Shown here piece by piece: positions 1 to 5,142 of a stretch of DNA of 8,739 nucleotides. The stretch spans positions 1-8,739 of the forward strand of contig JAGFXG010000034.1 of NCBI GenBank assembly GCA_017860985.1, given 5' to 3'. The DNA is from Deltaproteobacteria bacterium. GTDB taxonomy: Bacteria > Desulfobacterota > Syntrophia > Syntrophales > Smithellaceae. Position 1 is the stretch's first letter; each line of letters opens with the position of its first letter. The translations under genes were made by a program, and so were the position numbers. The notes beneath the pieces are model-generated. The model ran no database searches, had not been told where the DNA came from, and worked only from the letters and a program-made list of their open reading frames with translations.

Positions 1-649
1 CTGTGCGGGCGTCCCCGTCAGAAATCCGGATAATGAATTGAATGGCTTCATCGTCGGCTTGAATTGAAAATTTCCCCAGGCCCCTTTGCCCGTCGGAAAG
101 GGCGCGCTTCAGAATGACGGCCAGATCTTCTTCCGTAAATTGTTTGAGGAGCATGACGCGTGTTCTTGAAAGCAGGGGAGCAATGACTTCAAAAGACGGG
201 TTTTCCGTTGTGGCACCGATGAGGGTGACAAGCCCGCTTTCCACATGCGGGAGAAAGGCATCCTGCTGCGCTTTATTGAAACGGTGAATTTCATCGACAA
301 AAAGAATGGTTTTTTGCTTTTTGGCTTCCCATAGGTCTCTGGCGTCATCAATGACGGAGCGAATTTCCTTGACGCCGGAGAGAACGGCGGAAAAGCTGAC
401 AAAATTAGATTTTGTTTCGTTGGCTAAAATTCGGGCGAGGGTCGTTTTTCCCGATCCCGGGGGGCCCCAGAAGATCATTGAAAATAATTTGTCTTCCGCA
501 ATGGCGCGTCTGAGCAATGTGTCTTCACCGGTCAGATGCGACTGGCCCACATAGTCGGCAAGTTTCTGAGGCCTCATTCTCTCGGCCAGCGGTGCGGTGT
601 CTAGGGCGTCGCTTTCGGTTCCCAGACTGAACAAATCCAGATTCTTCAT
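1..649 (-). CDS. rarA: Replication-associated recombination protein A (RarA/MgsA), AAA+ ATPase, C-terminus cut by window edge
   Basis: RarA is a cytoplasmic AAA+ ATPase related to clamp loaders that acts at stalled replication forks. About 216 N-terminal residues are present, roughly half of the usual 430-450. Visible motifs are Walker A GPPGSGKT (residues 62-69), Walker B LFVDE (116-120) followed by [17 protein letters not shown], a family signature, then sensor I ATTENPSF (146-153) and SRTR (161-164), which carries the putative arginine finger. The frame is open to the left edge and ends in SDGDART, where the family continues into its helical and tetramerisation domains. The start ATG is at 649, with a GAGG ribosome site 6 nt upstream, and MKNLDLF is a typical RarA N-terminus. 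The start codon overlaps the stop of the upstream small gene (ATGA), so the two are probably translationally coupled. The identification is firm; only the 3' half is unseen. Confidence 0.95.
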   Translation of the reverse strand, partial: MKNLDLFSLGTESDALDTAPLAERMRPQKLADYVGQSHLTGEDTLLRRAIAEDKLFSMIFWGPPGSGKTTLARILANETKSNFVSFSAVLSGVKEIRSVIDDARDLWEAKKQKTILFVDEIHRFNKAQQDAFLPHVESGLVTLIGATTENPSFEVIAPLLSRTRVMLLKQFTEEDLAVILKRALSDGQRGLGKFSIQADDEAIQFIIRISDGDART

Positions 650-903
650 TGTTGCCTCTTCGATTTTTCAATGATTTCAATCAAACTGACCACTTTATTT
701 CCAGGCTGCGCGCCTGTATAGCGCATCCATTCATCCGCGGTCAGGCGATCTTTGAGAAAGGATGCCACATCGAAAGATCTGAACCAGCATTGAATGATCC
801 TTGCACAGGGCAGATCTCCTGCTTCACGCAGACAGTAGGCAAAGGTCATTTCATCGCCCAGTTTCGGGCAGCGGATTAATTTATGGTCGTATTCAGTGAT
901 CAT
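646..903 (-). CDS. Small four-cysteine conserved-type protein of unknown function, coupled to rarA
   Basis: This 85-aa protein starts at ATG 903. I do not recognise a named family, but the composition looks like a real protein: soluble, no membrane segment, no signal peptide, many charged residues. It has four cysteines (C12, C24, C33, C39), spaced C-x11-C-x8-C-x5-C, in the first half, and a predicted helical tail rich in Lys/Arg. Four Cys could bind zinc or an iron-sulfur cluster, which is inference. The frame is open further upstream to 978, but that extension runs through the trpB2 terminator hairpin (933-963), so the longer start is unlikely. No strong ribosome site precedes ATG 903. The stop overlaps the rarA start by ATGA, which points to co-expression with rarA. 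Confidence 0.7.
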   Translation of the reverse strand: MITEYDHKLIRCPKLGDEMTFAYCLREAGDLPCARIIQCWFRSFDVASFLKDRLTADEWMRYTGAQPGNKVVSLIEIIEKSKRQQ

Positions 904-920
904 CCGGACGTAAGCTTGAC

Positions 921-963
921 GAAAAAAAGAAAAGCCGTCAAGAAATATATTTTCCTGACGGCT
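921..963 (-). terminator. Intrinsic terminator after trpB2
   Basis: Read on the minus strand, the arms at 963-951 and 945-933 form a 13-position stem with one A/C mismatch (941/955) and a 5-nt loop. It is followed directly by the run TTTCTTTTTTTC (932-921). The other direction has no U-run, so the element works only for leftward transcription. It lies 25 nt after the trpB2 stop and ends 18 nt before the start of the small gene, so expression of that gene and rarA needs readthrough or a promoter inside trpB2. Confidence 0.85.
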
Positions 964-987
964 CGTAAAAAACATCAACCGCTCTCT

Positions 988-2349
988 TTAAGGTTTGGGG
1001 AAATCCTTAATGGCGTTCAACGCACGGTCAATTTCATGATCCGGCAATTCGTAGGCTTCCAGTTTCCCGGCGAAGTAGGCGTCATAAGCCGCCAAATCCA
1101 CCAGGCCGTGACCACTCCAGTTAAAGAGGATCACTTTTTCTTTGCCTTCCTCTTTGGCTCGCATCGCTTCATCGACCACAGCCGCCAGGACGTGATTGGT
1201 TTCCGGTGCGGGGATGAAGCCTTCCGAACGCGCCCATTTAACGCCGGCGTCAAACGTCTTCAACTGGTCGTAGGCTCTGGGTTCAATGAACTTTTCACGG
1301 ACCAGGTGGCTGACAATGGGGGCCATGCCGTGGTAACGCAGGCCACCCGCGTGAATCGGCGCGGGGACATAATCGTGGCCCAGTGTATACATCGGGAGCA
1401 GTGGTGTTGTTTTAGCCAGATCGCCGAAATCGTATGCGAACGGCCCTTTGGTCATACTCGGGCATGATGTGGGTTCCGCGCCGACGACATTCACCTTTTT
1501 GCCATTGAATTTGTCCGACAGGAATGGCGCTGCGATACCTGCAAAATTACTGCCGCCGCCGCAGCAGCCCATGACGACATCGGGGTAGATTCCAAGCTTC
1601 TGCATCTGCTTTTGAGCTTCAAGACCGATAATCGACTGATAAATCAGCACATGATTCAACACGCTGCCCAGTGCGTATTTGGTATCCTTACTGTTCACTG
1701 CATCTTCGATGGCTTCGCTGATGGCGATGCCCAGGGAGCCGGGAGAATCCGGATGTTCGGCCAGAACATTGCGGCCGGCCTGAGTGAGGTTGCTGGGACT
1801 GGGAATGCATTCCGCTCCCCACGTGTTCATCATCATACGGCGGTAGGGTTTTTGTTCATAACTGACCTTGACCATGTAAACGCGGCATACCAGGTCAAAC
1901 ATTTTGCAGGCCATGGCCAGAGCACTTCCCCACTGGCCGGCTCCGGTTTCCGTCGTGATGCGCTTGGTTCCGGCAACTTTGTTGTAATAGGCCATCGGGA
2001 TGGCTGCGTTAGGTTTGTGTGAACCTGCGGGACTGACGCCTTCATTTTTATAATAAATCTGTACAGGGCAGCCGAGCAGCTTTTCGAAGTTGCGGGCACG
2101 GTACAGAGGAGACGGACGCCACAGCAGGTACTTTTGCAGAACCTCATCGGGGATATCAATCCACCGTTGGGTAGAGGCTTCATGCTCAATGATGTTCATG
2201 GGGAAAATGGCCGCCAGATCGTCAGGGGTGACCGGCTGGCCTGTGCCGGGGTGCAGCGGCGGCTTCATCGGTGTGGGCAAGTCCGCCATAACATTGTACC
2301 ATTGCTTCGGTATTTCGTGATCTTCCAGCAATACTTTGACCTGTTCCAT
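988..2349 (-). CDS. trpB2: Tryptophan synthase beta chain, TrpB2 type (PLP-dependent)
   Basis: TrpB condenses indole with L-serine to make L-tryptophan in the cytoplasm. At 453 aa this is the longer TrpB2 form; classical TrpB1, which partners TrpA, is about 400 aa. Visible motifs are GRSP-like WRPSPLYRA (77-85), the PLP Schiff-base lysine K112 in AGSHKPN, the catalytic region ETGAGQWG (134-141) and the glycine-rich PLP-phosphate loop GGGSN (264-268). The C-terminal third contains FNWSGHG. The start ATG has a clear AAGGAG 7 nt upstream. No trpA or other trp gene is in the window. TrpB2 enzymes are known to act without TrpA in several lineages, for example salvaging free indole; which role applies here is not shown by the sequence. 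The 5' leader looks like a tryptophan attenuator, which supports a true tryptophan role over a serine/threonine deaminase role. Confidence 0.93.
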   Translation of the reverse strand: MEQVKVLLEDHEIPKQWYNVMADLPTPMKPPLHPGTGQPVTPDDLAAIFPMNIIEHEASTQRWIDIPDEVLQKYLLWRPSPLYRARNFEKLLGCPVQIYYKNEGVSPAGSHKPNAAIPMAYYNKVAGTKRITTETGAGQWGSALAMACKMFDLVCRVYMVKVSYEQKPYRRMMMNTWGAECIPSPSNLTQAGRNVLAEHPDSPGSLGIAISEAIEDAVNSKDTKYALGSVLNHVLIYQSIIGLEAQKQMQKLGIYPDVVMGCCGGGSNFAGIAAPFLSDKFNGKKVNVVGAEPTSCPSMTKGPFAYDFGDLAKTTPLLPMYTLGHDYVPAPIHAGGLRYHGMAPIVSHLVREKFIEPRAYDQLKTFDAGVKWARSEGFIPAPETNHVLAAVVDEAMRAKEEGKEKVILFNWSGHGLVDLAAYDAYFAGKLEAYELPDHEIDRALNAIKDFPKP

Positions 2350-2422
2350 ATGCGTTCTCCTTAATAAAAATTTATGCTGCGTTGCCGTGCTGCAGACGTT
2401 TAGCTATGACTGTTTTGAGGCT

Positions 2423-2460
2423 AAAAAAAATGCCATGGATCTTTTCTTCCCAAGGCATTT
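2423..2460 (-). terminator. Leader (attenuator) terminator upstream of trpB2
   Basis: On the minus strand AAATGCC (2460-2454) pairs with GGCATTT (2434-2428). A T/T mismatch and three further pairs plus one G-U follow (2452-2449 with 2436-2439), closing a 9-nt loop. Eight T (2430-2423) overlap the 3' arm and end the element. It lies about 70 nt upstream of the trpB2 start, inside the leader and not after a gene, which is the position of a regulated terminator. Confidence 0.75.
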
Positions 2461-2519
2461 CGATACGTCTGCAAGTCATGGGAAGGAGCTTCCCTGCCCA
2501 TGCTCAATAATGTAAGAGC

Positions 2520-2588
2520 TTACGGGCAGACACGTTTGGTCTGCCACCACCAGTTTTTGTTTGTAATAATAATCAGCACGGACTGCAA
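2520..2588 (-). CDS. trpL: Putative Trp leader peptide with three consecutive Trp codons
   Basis: The short frame ends at TAA (2522-2520) and contains TGG TGG TGG at 2552-2544, followed by the codons for Gln-Thr-Lys-Arg-Val-Cys-Pro. Ribosome stalling here would cover the 5' arm of the first hairpin, as known for TrpL leaders. The start is uncertain because no ATG is in frame. The farthest candidate is TTG at 2588, 4 nt after a weak AGAAAG, giving 22 codons; GTG at 2579 gives 19. An in-frame TGA at 2591-2589 excludes longer versions. The peptide would have no function beyond regulation. The weak start signal is the main reason for doubt. Confidence 0.6.
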   Translation of the reverse strand: MQSVLIIITNKNWWWQTKRVCP

Positions 2589-2613
2589 TCAACTTTCTAA
2601 ATAATTGGCTTTT

Positions 2614-2642
2614 GCCTAACACAGCTGCGAAAGCCTTGTCAA
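2614..2642 (-). promoter_or_regulatory. Possible promoter of the trpB2 leader
   Basis: A perfect -35 hexamer TTGACA is at 2642-2637. The -10 position 17 nt downstream (TTAGGC, 2619-2614) is a poor match. Transcription would start near 2607, leaving about 20 nt before the earliest leader-peptide start. A second weak candidate (TTGATT, 2591-2586) would start inside the leader and lose the peptide start, so I prefer this one. Confidence 0.35.
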
Positions 2643-2701
2643 GACGAAATTAAAAACATGAAATGTGCTTATTTTCCGTCAGGTTCAACCGGATGTCCTA
2701 T

Positions 2702-3106
2702 TCAGTCCTCTCTCTGACTCAGCTCCAGCAGAATGCCGCCGGTCGATTTGGGGTGGACAAAAGCGATTTTTGCGCCACCTGCGCCGTAGCGTGGTTTTTC
2801 GTCGATCAGGCGGACGCCTTTAGCCTTGAGTTCCTCCAGCGCCGCTTCTATATTATCGACGCGCAGTGCCAGATGCTGGATGCCTTCCCCGTTTTTCTCA
2901 ATATATCTGGCGATGGGTCCGTCGGGCGATGTGGATTCCAGGAGTTCGATTTCAGAATCCCCTACCGGGAAAAAGGAAACCTTCACGTTCTGTTCGGCCA
3001 CCACTTCCGAACCGGTCGATTGAATGCCGAGCATTTCATAAAACCTGGCACTTTCCTCCAGGTTCTTTACTGCGATCCCAATGTGATCCACTTTCAGAAT
3101 TTTCAT
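2702..3106 (-). CDS. mce: Methylmalonyl-CoA epimerase
   Basis: This enzyme interconverts (R)- and (S)-methylmalonyl-CoA, linking propionyl-CoA carboxylation or transcarboxylation with B12-dependent methylmalonyl-CoA mutase. The 134-aa length is normal for this vicinal-oxygen-chelate-fold family. Two beta-alpha-beta modules are visible: [11 protein letters not shown] (6-16) and [10 protein letters not shown] (76-85). The likely metal ligands are H8, E54 (in EIELLES), H78 and E128 (in LLELS); in the family the second ligand may be Gln or Glu. [14 protein letters not shown] (106-119) and STGGILLEL are typical of epimerases and separate it from generic glyoxalases. The start ATG has AGGAG 9 nt upstream. 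It lies downstream of meaB on the same strand, separated by 187 bp, and is probably co-transcribed with it. Confidence 0.93.
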   Translation of the reverse strand: MKILKVDHIGIAVKNLEESARFYEMLGIQSTGSEVVAEQNVKVSFFPVGDSEIELLESTSPDGPIARYIEKNGEGIQHLALRVDNIEAALEELKAKGVRLIDEKPRYGAGGAKIAFVHPKSTGGILLELSQRED

Positions 3107-3250
3107 GATTAATAATCTCCTGATATTCTATTGTTGCCTATTTTGTGTTTCGTGCAGGAAAGTTTTTGCCTCCACGACCTGTTTGCGGGTGACTGTTCAG
3201 GAGTCGATCGGGAATATGCTACAGGAAAACAAGGTGTGCATTGCACTCTG

Positions 3251-3291
3251 CTTTATTCTTGATCCTTTTGCCTTGAACCTTTAGCCTTGAG
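3251..3291. repeat. Short tandem repeat in the meaB-mce spacer
   Basis: On the plus strand, two 14-nt units (3264-3277 and 3278-3291), CCTTTTGCCTTGAA and CCTTTAGCCTTGAG, differ at two positions. They are preceded by a more degenerate 13-nt unit (3251-3263). The array starts 2 nt after the meaB stop. It has no hairpin potential and no coding role that I can see. Confidence 0.55.
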
Positions 3292-3293
3292 TC

Positions 3294-4286
3294 CTAAAAC
3301 TTCTGCCCTTTCAAACAATCCAACACCCGGGCTGCCGCAGTGTTTGGTGTTGTATGGCCGGTTTCCACCTCACGGAGTGAATCAGCCAGTACTGCCGCCG
3401 CCGGGCTGTTGTAAAACCACTCCTGCACACCTTCACGAACCATAAATTTTAACCATTCCCGGTCCTGTTCTTTTCTCTTTTTCTGCAGGTCACCGCTCGC
3501 AGTCATTTTTTCACGATGGTCGAGTATGATTTTAAATAGGTTTTCCAGTCCGTCTGTCGTAATGGAACTGCATGTCACAACCGGCGGTGACCAACTGGGG
3601 CAGGCCCGTGATAGAAGATGAAAAGCCGTTTCATACTGACGGCGTGAAATTTCGGCCCGTTCAATGTTGTCGCCATCGGCCTTATTGATCGCCACTGCAT
3701 CGGCCAGTTCCAGGACACCTTTCTTCATGCCCTGCAATTCATCACCACCCCCGGCGATCATCAGCACCAGAAAAAAATCGACCATGGAAGCAACCGCGAC
3801 CTCCGATTGTCCCACGCCGACGGTTTCAATCATGACCGCGTCAAAACCTGCTGCTTCACACACCAGCATTGTTTCACGCGTTTTTCGCGCCACACCGCCC
3901 AGGGTTTTCCCTGAAGGGGAGGGGCGTATAAAAGCCTTTTCATTGATCGCCAGTTTTTCCATCCGGGTCTTGTCGGCCAGAATGCTGCCGCCCGTTTTCG
4001 GCGAACTGGGATCGACTGCCAGGACGGCAACCCTGTTGCCTTTGTTGGTCAGCATGATTCCAAAGCTTTCGATAAAAGTGCTTTTGCCTGCGCCCGGCAG
4101 TCCTGTGATGCCCATGCGCAGCGCCTTGCCTGTGTATGGCATCAGGGCATCCAGGATTTGTCTGGACGATTCCTGGTCGGCAGGCAAAGAGCTTTCAACC
4201 AGCGTGATTGTTTTAGCCAGCATGCGCCGGTCACAGTTGAGAACTCCTTGAATATAGGGACGTAAATCCCTTTCCCCTTTTGTCAT
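3294..4286 (-). CDS. meaB: MeaB/ArgK-family G protein chaperone of methylmalonyl-CoA mutase
   Basis: MeaB is a cytoplasmic GTPase that protects and reactivates adenosylcobalamin-dependent methylmalonyl-CoA mutase and gates cofactor loading. The 330-aa protein shows Walker A GLPGAGKST (62-70), VDPSSPKTGGSILADKTRM (91-109), the switch segment ETVGVGQSE (154-162) and the guanine-specificity motif NKAD (201-204). All are characteristic of the MeaB/ArgK branch of SIMIBI GTPases. The old name ArgK (arginine transport kinase) is misleading. The frame is open to a TTG at 4316, but ATG 4286 is preferred: it has GGAA 5 nt upstream, and the TTG has no ribosome site. A 19-codon ORF ends one base before this ATG. 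mce lies downstream; the mutase subunits are not in the window. Confidence 0.93.
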   Translation of the reverse strand: MTKGERDLRPYIQGVLNCDRRMLAKTITLVESSLPADQESSRQILDALMPYTGKALRMGITGLPGAGKSTFIESFGIMLTNKGNRVAVLAVDPSSPKTGGSILADKTRMEKLAINEKAFIRPSPSGKTLGGVARKTRETMLVCEAAGFDAVMIETVGVGQSEVAVASMVDFFLVLMIAGGGDELQGMKKGVLELADAVAINKADGDNIERAEISRRQYETAFHLLSRACPSWSPPVVTCSSITTDGLENLFKIILDHREKMTASGDLQKKRKEQDREWLKFMVREGVQEWFYNSPAAAVLADSLREVETGHTTPNTAAARVLDCLKGQKF

Positions 4287-4287
4287 G

Positions 4288-4347
4288 TCATTTCCAGTCT
4301 TTTGTTTTTCCAGCAAATTCGTATTCCCGGGAAAAGTCCTGTTTCAT
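4288..4347 (-). CDS. Possible 19-codon upstream ORF in the meaB leader
   Basis: An ATG at 4347 opens 19 codons ending in TGA (4290-4288), a single base before the meaB ATG, so termination and re-initiation could be coupled. The composition is polar and charged, with no repeated regulatory codon. A still shorter ORF (ATG ACA TCA TGA) overlaps its start by ATGA and has AGGA 6 nt upstream. It could be chance, and no known leader peptide is recognised. Confidence 0.3.
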   Translation of the reverse strand: MKQDFSREYEFAGKTKDWK

Positions 4348-4371
4348 GATGTCATGTTCGGTCCTGTTAAA

Positions 4372-4400
4372 ATTATACCCAAGGGCCGTATTACTGGCAA
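4372..4400 (-). promoter_or_regulatory. Promoter of meaB (proximal, best match)
   Basis: The minus strand has TTGCCA (4400-4395), a 17-nt spacer and a perfect TATAAT (4377-4372). This is the closest sigma-70 match in the window. Transcription would start near 4365, about 80 nt before the meaB ATG. Confidence 0.6.
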
Positions 4401-4407
4401 TGGATAT

Positions 4408-4435
4408 TTTATACCAAGTTGCATGTAGTTGCCAA
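4408..4435 (-). promoter_or_regulatory. Second, upstream promoter candidate for meaB
   Basis: TTGGCA (4435-4430) and TATAAA (4413-4408), separated by 16 nt, each match the consensus at five of six positions. The -35 lies inside the left arm of the inverted repeat at 4425-4453, so a protein bound to the repeat would block this promoter. Confidence 0.4.
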
Positions 4436-4453
4436 TTTCAGAATGGCAACTAC
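4425..4453. repeat. Perfect 9-bp inverted repeat, possible operator
   Basis: GTAGTTGCC (4425-4433) and GGCAACTAC (4445-4453) are perfect inverted copies around an 11-nt centre, and 4434/4444 add one more pair. The arm centres are 20 bp apart, about two helical turns, which suits a dimeric regulator. It has no flanking T-run, so it is not a terminator. The neighbouring MerR protein is a possible binder, but MerR sites usually sit between -10 and -35, which is not the case here. Confidence 0.5.
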
Positions 4454-4703
4454 CGGTAGAGAAGGAATAGTTTCTTTTTGCGCTTCCTTGCGGAATGCGC
4501 ATCCGGTCTTTGGCTAACTTTGTTGGCATCGGTCGCGTGCCCCCAGACATGGGGGTCGGCTTCCTCAACGTATCAATAATACGCCTGCGGAGCCTCCTCC
4601 TTGCCGCCGCGTTATCCTTTGAATGCAACCTGGCATTAGAGAAGTGAAGAGAGAAAATAAGCGGAGAGGATGATCCCGTTGAACGGTAAACGGCAGACTG
4701 CAG
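4454..4703. other. Non-coding, hairpin-rich stretch between merR and meaB promoters
   Basis: I find no convincing gene here; the frame open on the minus strand (4628-4344) has low-complexity Arg-rich content and runs into the meaB promoters. Three stem-loops stand out. At 4479-4501 there is a 9-bp stem with one bulge which, on the minus strand, carries a GCAA loop (GNRA type). At 4540-4555, CCCCCA pairs with TGGGGG around 4 nt. At 4558-4594 there is a long interrupted stem with an inner CGTAT/ATACG. None is followed by a U-run in either direction. A structured RNA or a dispersed palindromic repeat are both possible. Confidence 0.4.
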
Positions 4704-5084
4704 TTACTTCTCGATTTTTGCCAGTATTCTTTCCTGGTACTCTTTGATTTCGTGGCGCAGAATATCCAGATCGGCAATGCGCTCGTCAAGCCTTTTCAAG
4801 TGATTGCCCAGGAGTTCCAGAAGCCTTTTGAGAACTTTTTCATTGGATTTTTCATAGGTCCACATGGCTTCGAGTTCCTGCATTTCGGAAAGCGTCATGC
4901 CCATGATCTTGAGGCGCTTAATCAGTTTCAGGCGCCGGAGATCAGCTTCCGTATAAATTCTGCGGCCTCCCTCAACGCGTTTGATGGAATTGAGCAGGCC
5001 TATTTCTTCATAGTAGCGGATGGTCCGCTGGCTCATGTCCAGAATTCTGGCAAGTTCGCCGATGGATGTAAATTCACCGTTCAT
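4704..5084 (-). CDS. Small MerR-family transcriptional regulator
   Basis: MerR proteins bind DNA as dimers and remodel promoters that have long -35/-10 spacing. The N-terminal winged helix-turn-helix is clear: TSIGELARIL (6-15), SQRTIRYYEEIGLL (18-31), and the wing RVEGGRRIYTEADLRRL (36-52). Residues 54-72 form the usual second helical pair, and 80-126 form a long amphipathic helix suited to dimerisation. The 126-aa chain contains no cysteine, so it is not a thiolate metal sensor, and it has no room for a large ligand-binding domain. The start ATG has AGGA 6 nt upstream. It follows the 517-aa acyl-CoA ligase after a terminator, so it may regulate the ligase genes or the meaB promoters; its effector cannot be read from sequence. 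Confidence 0.88.
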   Translation of the reverse strand: MNGEFTSIGELARILDMSQRTIRYYEEIGLLNSIKRVEGGRRIYTEADLRRLKLIKRLKIMGMTLSEMQELEAMWTYEKSNEKVLKRLLELLGNHLKRLDERIADLDILRHEIKEYQERILAKIEK

Positions 5085-5099
5085 AATGATTCCTGTTAT

Positions 5100-5137
5100 A
5101 AAAAGATTTGACGGGGCACGCCACAGCGTGCCCCGTC
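5100..5137 (-). terminator. Terminator after the 517-aa acyl-CoA ligase
   Basis: A perfect 12-bp stem (5137-5126 with 5121-5110) with a 4-nt loop begins 6 nt after the ligase stop. On the minus strand it is followed by AAATCTTTTT (5109-5100). The three A before the U-run make it slightly less than ideal. It ends 15 nt before the merR start, so merR depends on readthrough or on a promoter inside the ligase gene. Confidence 0.75.
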
Positions 5138-5142
5138 TGTGC

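Larger units (their letters stand above)
2391..2588 (-). promoter_or_regulatory. Putative tryptophan attenuator leader of trpB2
   Basis: The leader RNA contains six segments in order. Segment 1 (2545-2539) pairs perfectly with segment 2 (2531-2525) over 7 bp. Segment 2 can instead pair with segment 3 (2530-2522 with 2501-2493, 9 bp including two G-U), continued by GCTC/GAGC (2519-2516 with 2505-2502). Segment 3 also pairs with segment 4 (2502-2497 with 2482-2477, plus three inner pairs). Segment 4 (2485-2479) pairs perfectly over 7 bp with segment 5 (2452-2446), which forms part of the terminator. Three Trp codons lie just at and before segment 1. The sets 1:2, 3:4, 5:6 and 2:3, 4:5 exclude each other, as in classical ribosome-stalling attenuation. 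Pairings were found by eye, without energy calculation. Confidence 0.72.

Noticed and set aside
883..1467. 194-codon open frame on the plus strand
   Set aside because: It lies antisense to the trpB2 terminator and C-terminal coding region, and its product has no recognisable domain; trpB2 is certain.
2391..2588. T-box riboswitch upstream of trpB2
   Set aside because: The element has a superficially similar GGTGG stretch, but the conserved T-box core continuing to ACCGCG is absent; the Trp codons and paired segments fit ribosome-mediated attenuation better.
2586..2591. Promoter -35 TTGATT with -10 in the ATTATTATTAC run
   Set aside because: It would place the transcript start inside the leader frame and remove all start codons of the Trp-rich peptide.
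4479..4501. Terminator downstream of merR
   Set aside because: The stem is good, but on the minus strand it is followed by A residues and on the plus strand by a non-T sequence, so it cannot end transcription by itself.
4500..4535. Integron-like attC site around GGCTAAC/GTTGGC
   Set aside because: The core sequences do not fit the attC consensus and no integrase or cassette array is present.
4344..4628. 94-codon open frame on the minus strand between merR and meaB
   Set aside because: It starts with an Arg-rich, low-complexity stretch, crosses hairpins and both meaB promoters, and resembles no family.
4287..4703. Cobalamin or cyclic-di-GMP riboswitch upstream of meaB
   Set aside because: A B12-dependent pathway made this worth checking, but I see neither the conserved B12 box nor the GEMM core on either strand.
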